Position numbers and translations under genes: made by a program. A model generated the notes under the pieces. It made no database searches and was not told the DNA's origin. It saw only the letters and a program-made list of their open reading frames with translations. A stretch of DNA of 64,000 nucleotides, taken from the NCBI GenBank assembly GCA_025093555.1, contig JAIWNF010000001.1:1116001-1180000 (forward strand), given 5' to 3'. Shown here piece after piece: positions 24,858 through 37,810 of this stretch. The DNA comes from Circinella umbellata (taxonomy: Eukaryota > Mucoromycota > Mucoromycetes > Mucorales > Lichtheimiaceae). Positions within the stretch are counted from its first letter, which is position 1, and each line of letters opens with the position of its first letter.

Positions 24858-26717
24858 TTAGCCCCAATACTCATGATCTGCATCATCGTACTCTACTAGG
24901 AACTCTGAAAAAATATCTTCATCAGGAGATCGTGCGGCTTGTGGTGGTGGGAGGACTGAAGCTTCTTCGTCGTTCATAACTGGACCGTCGACACCTACAC
25001 GGTCTTCTTCATCATTGAATACCTCAACTAAAGAGGCAGCATTTGCCATAGTAGGGAAGTCCGAAGACACATCTACAAGACTAGCATAACCATCAGTAGT
25101 CATGTTGGGTTCATCCAAAGATGGTAACATGTTGGTTTCCATAACCAAAGCAATTGCATTATATAATGCTGTAGAATCACCTACATCTTGCACATGTTCA
25201 GAGTTCTCGACTGCAACAGCAGCAGCGATTATATCTGAATAATCATCAGCACTGAATACAGGAGTGTATTCCTCTGGCAGGGACTGCTCTTGTGCTGGAA
25301 GCATGAAAGCTATCTCGGCAGCAGTTTGCATAGCACTAGGTGCTTCTCTTTCAACAAGTTCGTCGACACCTACACGAACTTCTTCACCATTGGATTCCTC
25401 AACCAAAGTGGCAGCATTTGTCATTGTAGGAAAATCCGAAGACACATCTACGAGACTAGCAGAACCATCAGTGGTAATATTGGATTGCTCCAAAGGTGGT
25501 AACATGTTGGCTACAATAGCCAAAGCAAGTGCATCCATTGATGCTGTGGAGTCACCCACATCTTGCACATGTTCAGAGGTCTCGACAGCAGCAGTATCAG
25601 CAATTACTTCAGGACTAAAGTCGTCCGAATCATCAACAGCACTATCTACAGGAGTGTGACCCTCTGGGATTGACTGCTCTTGTGCTGGTGGCATGAAAGC
25701 CAGCTCAGCAGCAGTGTCCATGGCTTCAGTGGCATCAAAGCCAACTGAGCTTTCTTGTTGTTCTTGTTGTTGTTCCTGTTCTTGTACGCGGTTATCCATG
25801 GATAGGGAATCACCATCAATATCCATGGCAGCAGAACTAATCTCTCCAGCAGCTGCAGAAGGGATTTCATTGGAATCATCAAAAGAATCTTCCATCTCCA
25901 CATCACAATCAGGGAAAGGTGTTTCTACTGAAGAAGAGGAGAAAGTACTTGCAAGTGCTAAGGAATCAGCGTCAGCTTCATCTTCCCATGATTGCACTTG
26001 AACATCATCGCAAATAATATCAACAAGCATCGGAGATGCAGGCTCATCTTGGTGTTGAGCAGAAGCCGAAGCTTGGGCACTAGGACCTAAGTCCATGGCC
26101 GCGAACTGCTCGCACAAAAGATCAACTGCATCAGGGAGCACAGTTGGCGATGTGTTCAAATGAGACTTTTTACGGTCATCATTTCGTTGACGAGTAAAGA
26201 CATCACCACGCATTATGTCTGCCCATGAGTACACTTCAACATCCACACCAAGTACATCAATAGGGTCAGGTTCATTCATGCGACCAAAAGGCAAGGCACG
26301 CTTATCACGACGAACAACGTTATATTTCCATCCAAAAAATGGAAAAGCAGACTTTTCTTCTTCTCGGGTTTTGCCCATTACAGGCGGTTCACACAACACA
26401 CGCCGCAAACAAGAAACCTCCACTTGACGAGGAGCAACGAATGCAAAGTCGGGACTTGGCGGCAAAGGCGAAACGGAAAAAGATCCCAATGACAAGCATT
26501 GACCAACAATAAATGTGCGCAATGAATTGCAACACGACGAGAAAGAGATGAATGCCACAAGGGCAAGGAATGCATAAAAGCAAAACCACAGGAAGTGGAA
26601 CAAATAGTAGTAGTAGACGATGTTCAACGAAATGAGAGCGAAGTAACAGGCAAAAACAGCCAAACCGAAAGAAACGAAAGGTTCGTCACGGAAGGATTCT
26701 TCAAGTAGCCGAAACAT
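24858..26717 (-). CDS. Membrane-anchored acidic repeat protein, left-arm copy
   Basis: 619 residues, uninterrupted, starting MFRLLEESFRDE. I place the start at this ATG (26717); the frame is open slightly further but only through a TTG. Two adjoining hydrophobic segments (about residues 14-37 and 38-60) suggest a membrane hairpin. A basic stretch with VVRRDKRALPFGR follows, then a long, strongly acidic Ala/Ser/Asp/Glu-rich region with a Gln-rich run. The last half is an internal duplication: units starting at about residues 333 and 463 share AE.AFM.PAQEQS, SEHVQDVGDSTA and SLVDVSSDFPTM. It differs from the right-arm copy at two sites (Ser versus Ala, Ser versus Gly). I do not recognise the family. 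It is transcribed away from the spacer. Confidence 0.75.
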   Translation of the reverse strand: MFRLLEESFRDEPFVSFGLAVFACYFALISLNIVYYYYLFHFLWFCFYAFLALVAFISFSSCCNSLRTFIVGQCLSLGSFSVSPLPPSPDFAFVAPRQVEVSCLRRVLCEPPVMGKTREEEKSAFPFFGWKYNVVRRDKRALPFGRMNEPDPIDVLGVDVEVYSWADIMRGDVFTRQRNDDRKKSHLNTSPTVLPDAVDLLCEQFAAMDLGPSAQASASAQHQDEPASPMLVDIICDDVQVQSWEDEADADSLALASTFSSSSVETPFPDCDVEMEDSFDDSNEIPSAAAGEISSAAMDIDGDSLSMDNRVQEQEQQQEQQESSVGFDATEAMDTAAELAFMPPAQEQSIPEGHTPVDSAVDDSDDFSPEVIADTAAVETSEHVQDVGDSTASMDALALAIVANMLPPLEQSNITTDGSASLVDVSSDFPTMTNAATLVEESNGEEVRVGVDELVEREAPSAMQTAAEIAFMLPAQEQSLPEEYTPVFSADDYSDIIAAAVAVENSEHVQDVGDSTALYNAIALVMETNMLPSLDEPNMTTDGYASLVDVSSDFPTMANAASLVEVFNDEEDRVGVDGPVMNDEEASVLPPPQAARSPDEDIFSEFLVEYDDADHEYWG

Positions 26718-26880
26718 AAGTAACAAAGTAATAAAAAAAAAGGCTCTGAGGTGTAAAGGGAAAAAAAAGGAAAAGAAAAAAAAAGAAAAAGAAAATCAGG
26801 GCGGGATATATTTTGATTCAGAAAAAAAAACCATGTGATTCCTCATTAGGCAATTTTTTTTTTTACTTTTTAACATATTT

Positions 26881-27475
26881 TTCGTGTCATGGTACTATGG
26901 AAGCGTATAAAGCGTGAATGTGTTTAATAAAAGTAAAAAATTTGCAGTGACAACATTGTCATGGAGATGGAATGACGCGACTTAATCTTTGTTTGTCCCG
27001 GAATGCTCAGTTCCTGTAGAATTTACACTTGTGTCAATTTTTTTTTACTTTAAGGAATGAACGTTTTTCTTTTTTTCTTTTTCCAGTTTCCTTTTTTGTT
27101 CATATTTTCGCATCATGGTACTATGAGCGTGTCAAAAGCGTGAATGTTCGTAATAAAAATGAAAAAGTTGCAGTGGCAACATTGTCGTAGAGATGGAATG
27201 ACACGACTTAATCTTTATTTGTCACAAATCGCTCAGTTCCTGTAGAATTGACACTCAAGTCAACTTTTTTTTTACTTGAAGGAATGAACTTCTTTCACTT
27301 TTTTCACCTCATGGTACTATAAGCCTGTCAAAGCGTAAATACTTTTATTAAAAATGAAAAGGTTGCTACAGTAGCATCATCATGCAAATGAAATAACATA
27401 ACTTAATTTTAGTTTCCCACACATTCCGACAGATGTTACACCCGTGGCCCCTTTTTTTTACTATAAGAAATAATG
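26881..27475 (-). repeat. Triple tandem repeat upstream of acidic-protein gene, left arm
   Basis: Three diverged units of about 170-230 bp begin near 26888, 27114 and 27307, each with CATGGTACTAT. Each then runs through blocks resembling GAATGACGCGACTTAATCTT and CAGTTCCTGTAGAATT, ending in a poly-T/ACTT tract. They lie directly upstream of the gene, where promoter elements are expected, so they may be repeated regulatory modules. The same order occurs in the right arm. Confidence 0.75.
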
Positions 27476-27649
27476 TTTTTTTAAATCATGCAACGGTTTG
27501 TATGTTTATCACATTTGCATATACATATTGAGCTTTTCGCATGTCTTTTATTAATAATTGTCTTCTTTATATTATTATATATGTTGCACTGTATATATCA
27601 CGGGTGAAAAGAATTGTTTTTCAAGGGATTATTAAAAGGTAACACCTAA

Positions 27650-28605
27650 GAACAAAAAAAAAAAAAAGTATCATTTGTTTTAACGTTTAAATATCTTTTT
27701 TGAAATTCTAATATATATCTTCGTTTCTACGGACTCCCCGTTAAAATTTATCCAAAGCTACGTTGTATTTACTCATTTATTTACTTTTTAATATTGTTAT
27801 CCATTATTAAAATATTTGTTTGTACTAAGCTCTTGACTAAACTTTTTTATTCTTTCTGGGAAACAAGGCTAAAATTGTCCGGAAAAAAATAATCTCAAAT
27901 ACCACCAGGGGCTTCGTGTCATCATGACCATTTGTGTATCCATGTACCTATATGTCATTCATCTGGGGATTATATCCAACCATTATTCTAACCAAGTGCA
28001 TATCCAAAATATCAATCCTAGCCCCATTCATGTAATACATATTCAAGAAAATAGCCCATATCCACTGCCAAGTCCACTCCCAGTTATGACACGATCGCAA
28101 CAATACGTATAGTCGAATCCCTCGATTAAATCTCGATCTTTATAATTTACCACAGGTTAAAGTTATTACTGCCCTTTGTATATTATCAGTCAAAAAAGCA
28201 TAACTAGAGCTGTTTCTTCCATGTCTACATTCACAAATCTATCCCCACTGTCATTGTCCACAAAAGTATATCTATCAAAAGTGTTGAGCGTGCTTTTTTT
28301 TTTATCTAGTCTATCAGATAAAAGTAGGTAGTAGTGCGTCTAACACTCCTTATTCATACCTTTCAGTACAGTCTATATACTGAATAGAGTAACGCTATTT
28401 TCTACTTCATTCCTATCCACAATAGCAATCGTTCTTGCCCATGTTAATCTAGGTTCCATGGTAGATTGATTGACTGTTAAAGTTTTCCTTTACTGAAAAC
28501 AAGTCATATTTTGAATGTTGTCTTTGGCTACTTTTTTAATGGATATTAATTGATCAGAATTATATCACTATTATTATTATACTGATTATATGTTATTTGA
28601 GAGAG
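27650..28605 (+). repeat. R1 repeat, copy b
   Basis: Inverted, diverged partner of 16575-17465. It begins about 125 bases beyond the inner edge of the left large-repeat arm. It carries the same remnant frame (SPLPVMTRSQQY) followed by the shared blocks with CTCGATTAAATCTCGATCTT and TATACTGAATAGAGTAACG. Many differences from R1a indicate an older repeat than the large arms. Confidence 0.75.
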
Positions 28606-29821
28606 AAGAAGAAATGCTTATTGAATAGATCTGTTTCACAATACTTTTTTTTTCGTTGTAAAAATGCCGAGATAATTTCTCTTTATGTTTCCATACAAAA
28701 ATAAATGTTTGAATAAATTGTATGTACTTTTTTTACTATGGTAACCCCCTTATGCTACATAATAAATAAAATAATAACAATAGTAACTTTTTAGACGCTG
28801 GATTAATTAGTTATATGAAGTTGATTGTTAAGTTAATCAAATATATTTAAATTATTTGTATAAGAATGTATAATAGCTACGTAACATATTTTTCTTCCAA
28901 CAAACATCCAGCTTTCATCCTAGATCAATAAATTAGCTTGTACAAAAAATAAATAAATAATAGCCAGCATATTTAATTTATGAAAGAGGGAAGAGAAAAA
29001 ACAACTGATTCTTTCTAAAAAGAAATACTTTTCATTACATGGTCAAGAGAAAGTATACCATTTGTAATATAATTTATATTTTTTACACATATAATAATAT
29101 TTATAGTAACTAACAGTATCCATTGCTACTTTGGTAATGTTCAATACTGTTGTATATACGACACAAGAAAAACAAATGTGTTAAAATAATAGTATCATTT
29201 TTACAAGAAACAGTCCGATCAACATTATACACAATACTTCCTTTTATTTTTATTGTCTCATCTTTATCTTTCAAGGTACCAATTCTTTCAAAATAGGGGT
29301 AATCAAATGCACAGAAAAATATCCCTTTGTAAAGTTACATAAATATCATTAATTATTGGGGATGTTATTTAAATTTGTTAAGTTTATAAAGTTGTTGCTG
29401 AGGTAAAACACGCTTTGTGTATATTATATTTTCAAATAATTCAGAAGGAAAAAGGATATCTATAGTAATATTATTAAGTTTGTTTGAAAAATATTTAAAA
29501 TATTTCAAACATTAATTCCTCAACATTATTATTCAAATTTCTGATCGCCATTATGTAAACAGGTTAGGGAGATGTATTGGTTACCTACCAACAGAAAAAA
29601 TAAATAAAGTTCATTAGTATCGTTACTATGACGACTCTCTTATAGTTTAGTCACGAAACTATTTTAGCTCTGTTTTTTTTTTTGCTGCATAAGGCTGACT
29701 TTTGTTATTTATACCAAAATAGTGATAGTTTCTCTAACTATAACAAAAAATATCTTTTCTTCTTTATTTTTCTTTCCGAGTCTTTTTCTTTTAATTTTTT
29801 ATATTTTTCTAAAGAATAATA
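28606..29821. other. AT-rich intergenic, promoter side of GH20 gene
   Basis: About 1.2 kb, very AT-rich, with no coding pattern. The last about 100 bases before 29822 are a T-rich leader typical of this window. Confidence 0.45.
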
Positions 29822-32800
29822 ATGAAGGATTATGAAATTTCTGAAGGAGATCAAGTAATGTCATCAGTATATAACGACATGGTTTCTCTTCATGTAGTTA
29901 CAAACCATGTACTTCTTGTTACCAATGTCAATCAAATGCCAGTGGAACTTCAAGACGGTGTTTCAAAGATCATCAAGTATGCACCACATAAGAACTTGGT
30001 TGACGAAAGCAGCCTTTTAGACGATAGCTTTACAAGTAATCCTGAATATCGTTGGTATATTCAGTATGTATTTTTTTTTGACTTGTTGTTTCTTTTTTAA
30101 AGTGTTGAAAACAGAGCAACAATAATTTTTTTGAAGAAAGAAATAATGCATAATAGTAAAATAACTAAGTTTATAAATAGGTTTGCATATGATCAAGAAT
30201 TAAGTGCTGGTCAATTAGCAGTATCTAGCAATTATCCTAGTTATAAAGATATACCCATGGGTGAACGTTTTGAAATTTATGTTCGATATCATCATAAAAT
30301 ACAAGGTAAAAAAAAACAAAATCGATCTTCATGGAAACTTTTTTTAAGTTTATCTTTCATTTCGGAATTATAACAATGATATAATCTTCCATTTTTATCT
30401 CTGACTTTTTTTTATAATAATAGCTTTTAGAGCCATTGGAAGGTTATTGGGTGCTGCGCGTGATTTAATGGTATTGACGGGTGAACATGGTATATTAGTT
30501 AATTTTACAGAACAAGCTCAGTTTGATACTCAAGGGTAATATATATATATATAATGGGAGATAACAAAAAAAAATTATTGTTGTGAAACATAATATTTCC
30601 AGGAACAGAGTAGGAATGAAAAGGTGGATGAGAAACGAATCATTTTTATCTCTATAATTAATACGTATTATATTTTAAATAACTTATATAGTGTTATGGT
30701 GGATTGTAGTAGGAATGGTGTGCTACGCTTATCAAGCGTTCATATACTACTATGTAATATGGCATTAATGGGCTTGAATATGTTACAGCTCTATACAGAA
30801 GATACCTTTGAAGTAAATTTTCTTTTTTCTTTGTGGTTAAAGATTATCAATATATATATATATATAAAGAAGGGAGAAAAAAACGGATGGGAACTCTCGG
30901 TAAGAAATAATATATAAAAAAACATCTCACACAAGATCTATATTTATAGGTGGATGGGGAACCATTATTTGGATACTTACGAGGTAAATTATCGATCGAT
31001 TAACTTTTTATTAAACTCATGCATAGGAAGAGGAGGTTTGGTGGGAGGTTTTGGATGATAGAAAGAAAAGAATTAATTGACAGATTATTATTGATAAATG
31101 AATAAAAAAAAGTTGATTTCAATGGGGAAGAAAGACGCAAAAAACAAAGATGTTAAATGATTACCTAATTATTTCTCTTTTCCCCCCTCCTTTAAAAGGT
31201 CGTTATAATCGTAGAGAGTTAACATGTATTGATGACTATGCATTTGATCTGTAACGTATCACACCCAATTTCTTATGGAGGGGATTATGTCTATCTGTGT
31301 GTGCGTGAAACCATGCAAAAAATAGTCTTTGTTGCATGTGCTAATTGTATAATATAGTACATGGGAAAAAAAGCTAAAAAATCTAGTTTTTACATAACTC
31401 TTTTCTTAGTGGTATTGAGGTAGTACCTTGTATTCAAACTTTAGGTCATTTGGGACAAATCCTACAATGGCCTCATTATGCTTATTTACGAGATAACACA
31501 GAAGTTTTATTAGCTGAATCGGAAGCAACTTATGAATTTATTGAAAAAATTATACAAGCAGCTGCAAGTCCTTTTCGATCTAAACGAATTCATTTGGGGA
31601 TGGATGAGGTATAGTTATTTTTCTCCTTTTATATTATCTGCTTTTTTTTTCTTGTATTGTAGTTTATGGTATGAAAAAAAAAATAACTTCCAACAAAAAA
31701 GAAGGCGCGTATCTTTAAATTATGACTCCAACAATTTATTTCCTTTTATATACACAAATAGGCTCATGGTGTAGGTGAAGGAAGATATCGTCAGATCTTT
31801 GGATATAAAGAACCAACCAAGATATTTGTAGATCATTTACAAAAAGTTAATGAAATATGTACCCGACTCGGTCTTCAGCCAATGATTTGGTCAGATAGTA
31901 AGTTATTTATGACTATAATAATAATTAAATTCATTATGAAGAGAAATTATAGATTTGGATTACGTATCATTATATAAACGTTTTTTTCCACGTGGAATTG
32001 ACTAGTATGCATGATTGCTAACTTTTTATTCTTCGTATTTCTTTTATAGTGTTATTTTGTTTAGGTAACATTTCTTTTTCAATAAAAAAAATACAGAAAT
32101 ATGGACGAGCTAACACTTTATATAATAAATGGTATATAGCCGCTAAAAACAATACTTTACAAGGATATTATGATGAAAATAATAATCCAGCAGATACAGC
32201 AGAAGTGGTTGATAATATGCCAAGGAATATGGAACTTATTTATTGGGATTATTATCATACCAATAAAGATATTTATACCCAAAAACTTCAACAACATCGT
32301 CAATTAGGTTGCCAACAACCTTGGATAGCAAGTAAATTATAATTTTTTGATTGTATTAATGAATAAGTACCAAATGTTCTATTAATAAAATGTCCATGTA
32401 TAATAATAATAATAATAAATATGGTGATAGATGCGGCTTGGACATGGAGTCGATTTTGGACTGCTCTTCCATTTACATTTGAATCTGTAAGAGCAAGTAC
32501 AGTTGCTGCTAAAGATAGAGATGATGGTATACGAAATACTTTTATCACCATTTGGGGTGATGAAGGAAATGAATGTGATATGTAAGCCCGTAATACATAT
32601 ATATATTAAACTGAAACGGATTATGGATGGGAAGATCAAAAGACCATTTTGACACAGAAACAAATATTGATCGACAATTTTCTTTTGTACTTTTGATTTA
32701 ATAGATTTTCTGCATTACCAGGACTTTGTTATTATGCAGAACATGGATATTGTTCACAAGAAGAAGTAGATGTACCCATGTTAAAACGGAATTTCGGTAA

Positions 32801-34020
32801 ATCATTGTACCGCATTACTCCTTTCCCGCCCATTTCACCAGTGATTTACTAAATACAGTTAAATTATTACGTGTATTATATCCTCACATGCTTATTTGTT
32901 TTCGTTCTTTGTAGAAGGAATTTGTGGCGCCACATTTGACGATTGGGTATTTGCATCCAAGGTAATGCTTTTTTAGTTTTTTTATAAAAAAAATATTGGG
33001 GGAATAAATTTGAAAAAGAAAATTATTATCCGGGAGGGATATTGGTTGGGGTGTGAGGGTTAGAAAGAAAAAAAATAATTTGTTTTGCCCCGGGTCCAAA
33101 TTAACACAATTATAGATCGATGATACACCATCTGGAATACCTATTACAATTCGAACACATTACATGCCAAATATAAGTAAATGGTTGCTTTGGGAAGGTA
33201 AGAAAAAAAAAACGTGGCAACGATTTTTTTTTCGTGACCATATAAACGATCGCTACTATTTTTATTTATTATCTTTTACGCGATCTGTTATTTTTTGTGT
33301 AATTTAAAAATACAAAGAAAAAACATAACAAGGTTATTATATATTGACAACTGATAAACATTAGATCCCTTTTTGAGCTTTTTATCGCCACAATATGCTG
33401 ATGAAGATTTAGAAACTCATTATGGAAATATTGCAGCTCATTTATTTGACGTTATGGATGGCAAAAATGGTATGCATCCAATGAATGAACGATTAGAATT
33501 ACCAGCAAGAGTGGCCAGTGTCTTATCATTAAAATGCCATTTACGTCAACGATTGGTGGAAGCCTACCGTAACAAAGATTATGAAAGGCTGTATGACCTT
33601 GCACAGAGTAGGTTAACTCGCCTCCGGGAAGAAGTCGATCAGTTATGGAGATATCATCGCAGTTTATGGATGAAAATGTATAAACCATTTGGTTGGGAAG
33701 TATTGGAACTTCGTTATGGTGGATTACGTACTCGATTAGAAACGATGTACGATCATATTATTGCTCATGTTCAGTGTATGATCATGAAAAAACAACAGCA
33801 AGAACAAGAGCAAGAAGAAGGTACAGCAACGGAGGATTCCCCTTTACAAGAAGATGGAAAACGTCGTTCGTCATCATTGACAGAAGAAGTATTGGACGAA
33901 GATAATGTTCATTGGCGTATTCCTGAATTTGATGCTGATTTGGAATGTCTTTATTATGGGTCACGTACCAATTTACTACTTGATTATGCCAGAGTTATTT
34001 CACCTTCTAGACCTGGGTAA
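29822..34020 (+). CDS. Beta-N-acetylhexosaminidase, GH20 (hexosaminidase D type)
   Basis: Hydrolyses terminal beta-linked GlcNAc/GalNAc. Fourteen exons splice in phase: 29822-30063, 30181-30305, 30424-30535, 30692-30812, 30950-30983, 31199-31250, 31410-31608, 31762-31897, 32050-32331, 32431-32581, 32705-32796, 32915-32961, 33116-33197, 33365-34020; 776 residues. The GH20 catalytic Asp-Glu pair is in HLGMDEAHG, split by an intron after Glu295. Upstream are QTLGHLGQILQWP and the barrel strand GIEVVPC; downstream MIWSDM and NAAWTWSRFW. No signal peptide is visible, matching the cytosolic/nuclear hexosaminidase-D branch rather than lysosomal or secreted chitinolytic enzymes. The C-terminal about 200 residues are helical and charged. 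Catalytic assignment is firm, subfamily less so. Confidence 0.88.
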
Positions 34021-36270
34021 TTGATAGGAAACATTATATATGATAATAATAGTAATAAATAGAAAATAACATATTGACTTCCTTACCCGTCCCGCCCATC
34101 CTGCTCTTCTCTTTTCTCTTATCTTTCAAAAAGAAAAGCCATAAACTTTTTTTGGTATTACATGAATGTTCTCTTATTTTCTTTTATGGTATAAACTGAG
34201 AGCAACGCACAAAAAAAAATTACTTATTTTTCTTGTTCAACATTAAAACCTGGGAGCTTTTTTAGGATCGATGTGAAAAAAGCATTTCCTTGTTGACGTG
34301 TCGATGATGGAATGGTTTTTATTTTACCAGAAACACAAAATTATTTTTTAGGCTTAACAAGATAAACATTTATAAGTTGTGTACGTTTTCCCACCGTTGT
34401 ACAATTGTACAATGTGTCACTTTTGTTTACTCAAATATGTGTGTAACTTCACATGGCTTACAAAAAAAATTTATTTGTCAAAGTGATGCAAAAAAGACAT
34501 CACACAACAAATAAATATAAAAGAGAGAGAAAGGAATATAAATATAAAAAAAAGACAGCACCATAATTCTCCAATATGTATAAACTACGCTAAAAAAAAT
34601 TACTCCCGTGTAACTTATTCCATATAACAAACAACTTACTTATAACCATAGTAACAGTAAAATCATTTACACTTCTTTAGGGTGATTTATATATATATAT
34701 ATATATAAACAGGGATCGGGAGAAAGGAAACAAATAATAATAATAAAAATGATAATTAAAAAAGTATAGAAACATCCCCAGTGAAGAGACATTTATTATC
34801 ATGTATTTTTAGCCAAAATGATGTATAATTCGATTATGTTTTTTTTCTCAGATAATTGCGAGTGTTGTACAAACAAGTCTTTTATGGAATATTATTATGG
34901 GGGGGTAGAGATAGAAAAGTGGATTGTTACTCATAAACAACAGCTTCATTATCACCTAATTTTTTTTTTTCAGCTGTGAAAAATTGATCGATCCGATTAG
35001 ACACGCATTAAATCACGATGTCAGGTATTGGTGACTTTCCTGGTTTTTTTTTTGGATACGTAAGTATTAATATGACAAGCACCACAACCATCATTTTACA
35101 ACACTGCGACGGAAAAAATAAAGATTTTACCAACTAAACGATTAACACAACTTATTTATGCATACAACGTTTTTAACTATGGGCTTACAGATGTAAAAGA
35201 AAAAAACTCCACCATTATTTTTTCTTTCTGTAGATAAATGATATGTCGCACAATATATCAAAATAAAAAGCATTTATATCATAACTTACTTAATAAACAA
35301 GATTGAAAAGAAAAATATTTGACACATGGAAGTAACGTAATAAAAAATAAAGATATATTAATGTCCAATCTTATTATTGGTTCAAAGGATATATGTAATA
35401 GTAGTTTTTATATTATTAATATTATTACGCAATCAAAAGCAATAAAAAAAATCATTTACTTATTATGTCAACTTATTATATACAATTTTACTGCTATTAT
35501 TATTACTGCTATGGTTTGAAGAAATCAACTTTTTTTCAAGTACGTATTCCTACAGAGAGGAGCGGAAAAAAACAGTGATGTGTATTGATAACTGCGTTTG
35601 TTTAACACCTGATATGTTTCATTTACAAATAATGGTTTGCATGGTATTGGTAAGCTGTAAAAAATGATTATGAAAAAAAAGCACTAGCGTTAAACCTTAA
35701 AGAAATGAGAAGAAAAAAAAGAGAGAGAGAGAGGGGAGACGGAAAATGACAGAGAGGTGAATGAGAGCTGAGTTTTTGTGTTATAAACTGGGCATTTTTA
35801 GTTATTGATGAATAAAAAGATAATAGGACATTGTAGTATAGTAGTATTAATTATTGATGATTAGTGATTATTATCTGTTTCTTCTTCTTGATTGCGGGTA
35901 AATTGGTAGATTATGATAAAGAGGTTGTTCTATAAAAAGGTTGTTATTGGTGGGGGAAGGTAAAATGTATTAACGATATAATGAGCGGGGGAAGAAATAA
36001 AACAAGCTTTTTAGACTCTTCTTCTTGTGAAAAGAATAGAATAAAAAAATTCTCTAGTTAATTCATTCCGAAAAAGGGTTTTGAGGACTAATAGCCCACG
36101 CGACTTGTGTTACTAACTAATATGACATTTCTATAAAAAGCTGTTGTTGAAGGTTATTTTGTTGTTCTTTTCTTCAATTCAAATACCATATCTTTCTTTG
36201 ATAGCAAAATCTTTTTTTTTTTCGCATTATTCAAAAAACCTTTTTATTCTTTAAGATTTATAAAAAAAAA
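34021..36270. other. Intergenic, 2.2 kb
   Basis: AT-rich with a (TA)n tract at about 34689-34705, poly-A/T runs and short purine tracts (about 35705-35735). No open frame with coding signal or RNA gene was recognised. A TATAAAA at 36132-36138 is a candidate promoter box for the following small gene. Confidence 0.45.
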
Positions 36271-36507
36271 ATGAAACAATCTGTTCGTGATACTACTGCT
36301 ATTACCTGTACTTTGAATGATCAACATACTGGTAGAAGTCTTTGCCAAATCTGTGGATCTTTTAATCATCAAACAAGAGTATGTATAAATTTATGAATTC
36401 ATAGAACCATAGGTGTTTTGTGATCGGTGGAGAGGAGGATTTGTTTATACATAAATATTGACACATCATTTTGTTTATTTATTTAGAATTGTCCAGTTTC
36501 TCCATGA
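36271..36507 (+). CDS. 42-residue CCHC zinc-knuckle micro-protein
   Basis: Exon 1 (36271-36378) ends at a GTATGT donor; exon 2 (36487-36507) begins after TTTAG and ends in TGA. Joined, they complete CQICGSFNHQTRNC, a perfect C-x2-C-x4-H-x4-C knuckle whose last Cys comes only from exon 2, which strongly supports the splice. The product is 42 residues starting MKQSVRDTTA. CCHC knuckles bind single-stranded nucleic acid. No retroelement sequence flanks it, so it need not be a Gag remnant; a tiny RNA-binding protein or a truncated larger gene are both possible. It is too short to be found by a plain open-frame scan. Confidence 0.6.
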
Positions 36508-37810
36508 ACAGATTTTTTAAACTGAAGACCATTATTATGCATTTCTCATTTGACATCAGTAAAATGATGCTTTATTATCATTTATCTTTATCATATATTC
36601 TCTCATCTATTTCTTTTTAAAATTTTCAAACTCTCTTTTGATATTAACAAAATATTATACAACAAACAACATTAACAATACGCGTTGTAACATACTTGAA
36701 AATAATACCATTTTTCTCCCCTCATATCAATCATACATACAGATTCATTTTATTATTTACCATACATTATACACCTACTCACAAAACATCATGATTTATA
36801 TTTTGTATCTTTATTCTTTTCTTATATACCCCTTAGGCCATATACTTCTTGGTTGAGGGACAGGATCCCGTTCTTCTTTATATGCCCTTTTTCATTTCTT
36901 ATATTTTTTTTTATTCAATGTGACCACCTTTTCATCTTATATAATCTATTGCTACATTTTCCAATCTTCTTTTTTTTTCATGCAATTCCTGTTCTTTTTA
37001 TTATTTTATGTATTTTTCTTCTTTTTATGTATCTTTATATATTTACATATATGTTATATAGAATTTCTTTTTCTTTTTCTCTCGTACCCTTCATAAACAT
37101 TTTTTTCACACTTATAGATTCTTTTGAAAAATAAAAATATAATATTACTTACTATCACTACTAATATATTTCTACAAGCTCTGTTTTTTTATCCATTTAC
37201 ATTTTTTTTCCACGGTTTCTATATATGAATTAGCTGTGTTTCGAGAAAAACTGGTTTCTTTTAGTCTGTGCACCCTTGTCTCTCATAATTTTTTTTTACT
37301 CTCCCCCCGCCCAGGCCGGCGCACTCATGGATCCCCCTCTTTTTCTTTGATCAATCTCCCCCTTTTTTCCTATTGTCGAATTCCAAATCAAGCAATTCCA
37401 TGTGGAGATTCAGAAAACCATTTTTTTTTCGGAAAGAATTTCAATGTAACAAGTCTCTACTTATTTTTTTTTCCTCCGGTAATTTTAATAGACCTGTCAC
37501 GAGGAAAAATGACAATAAGATTTAGGTCTGGGACAAAATGTTATAAATCCCCATATTGTATTTTCCCCCCTCCCCTGGGCTTCATTCAAAAAAGTAAAGA
37601 GATGTAGGCAGAGTTAATATTCAAAAAATGATTTTTCTTTTTAAAAAAAATTATAACAAATGAAAACGTCTATGTATATGATCTTCAATAATAGGGATCT
37701 TCTTGCACAACAGCGATTTGTAAGTCGGAAGTAAATATGATGAAATACATGTGACATTTAATAAGGTGATACTTATTTGTATGTGTAGCTGGTTGTTTCT
37801 ACTATTTTTT
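36508..37810. other. Intergenic, pyrimidine-rich
   Basis: About 1.3 kb of T- and C/T-rich sequence. A 123-codon open frame at 37236-37607 has a Phe-rich, irregular composition and no motif, so I do not call it a gene. Confidence 0.45.

Larger units (their letters stand above)
19270..27526 (-). repeat. Left arm of large inverted repeat (element copy L)
   Basis: Reverse complement of 49663-58740. Paired coordinates add to about 77190 across most of the length (for example 26717 with 50474, 21375 with 55817), so there are very few indels over about 7 kb. Near the spacer the arms look almost identical: the 619-residue protein differs at two residues. From about 19.9 kb outward, substitutions and indels accumulate until homology is lost near 19.27 kb. 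The inner boundary is abrupt at 27526/49663. Contents in transcription order: three tandem about 200-bp units, the acidic membrane-protein gene, the mini-exon ladder, then about 4 kb with nested short inverted repeats. It lacks the MITE found in the right arm. It could be a mobile element or a segmental inverted duplication. Confidence 0.9.

Noticed and set aside
25264..25659. Antisense open frames inside the acidic-protein gene (also at 51532-51927 and others)
   Set aside because: They are Ser/Thr-rich shadows of the Asp/Glu/Ala-rich coding strand and have no support of their own.
19270..27526. LTR retrotransposon or DNA transposon with its own enzyme in the arm
   Set aside because: No reverse transcriptase, integrase or transposase motif was found on either strand, and the two ends of an arm share no direct or inverted terminal repeat that I could see.
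37236..37607. 123-codon plus-strand open frame
   Set aside because: Phe/Pro-rich translation of pyrimidine tracts with homopolymers, no motif, no clear promoter or splice context.
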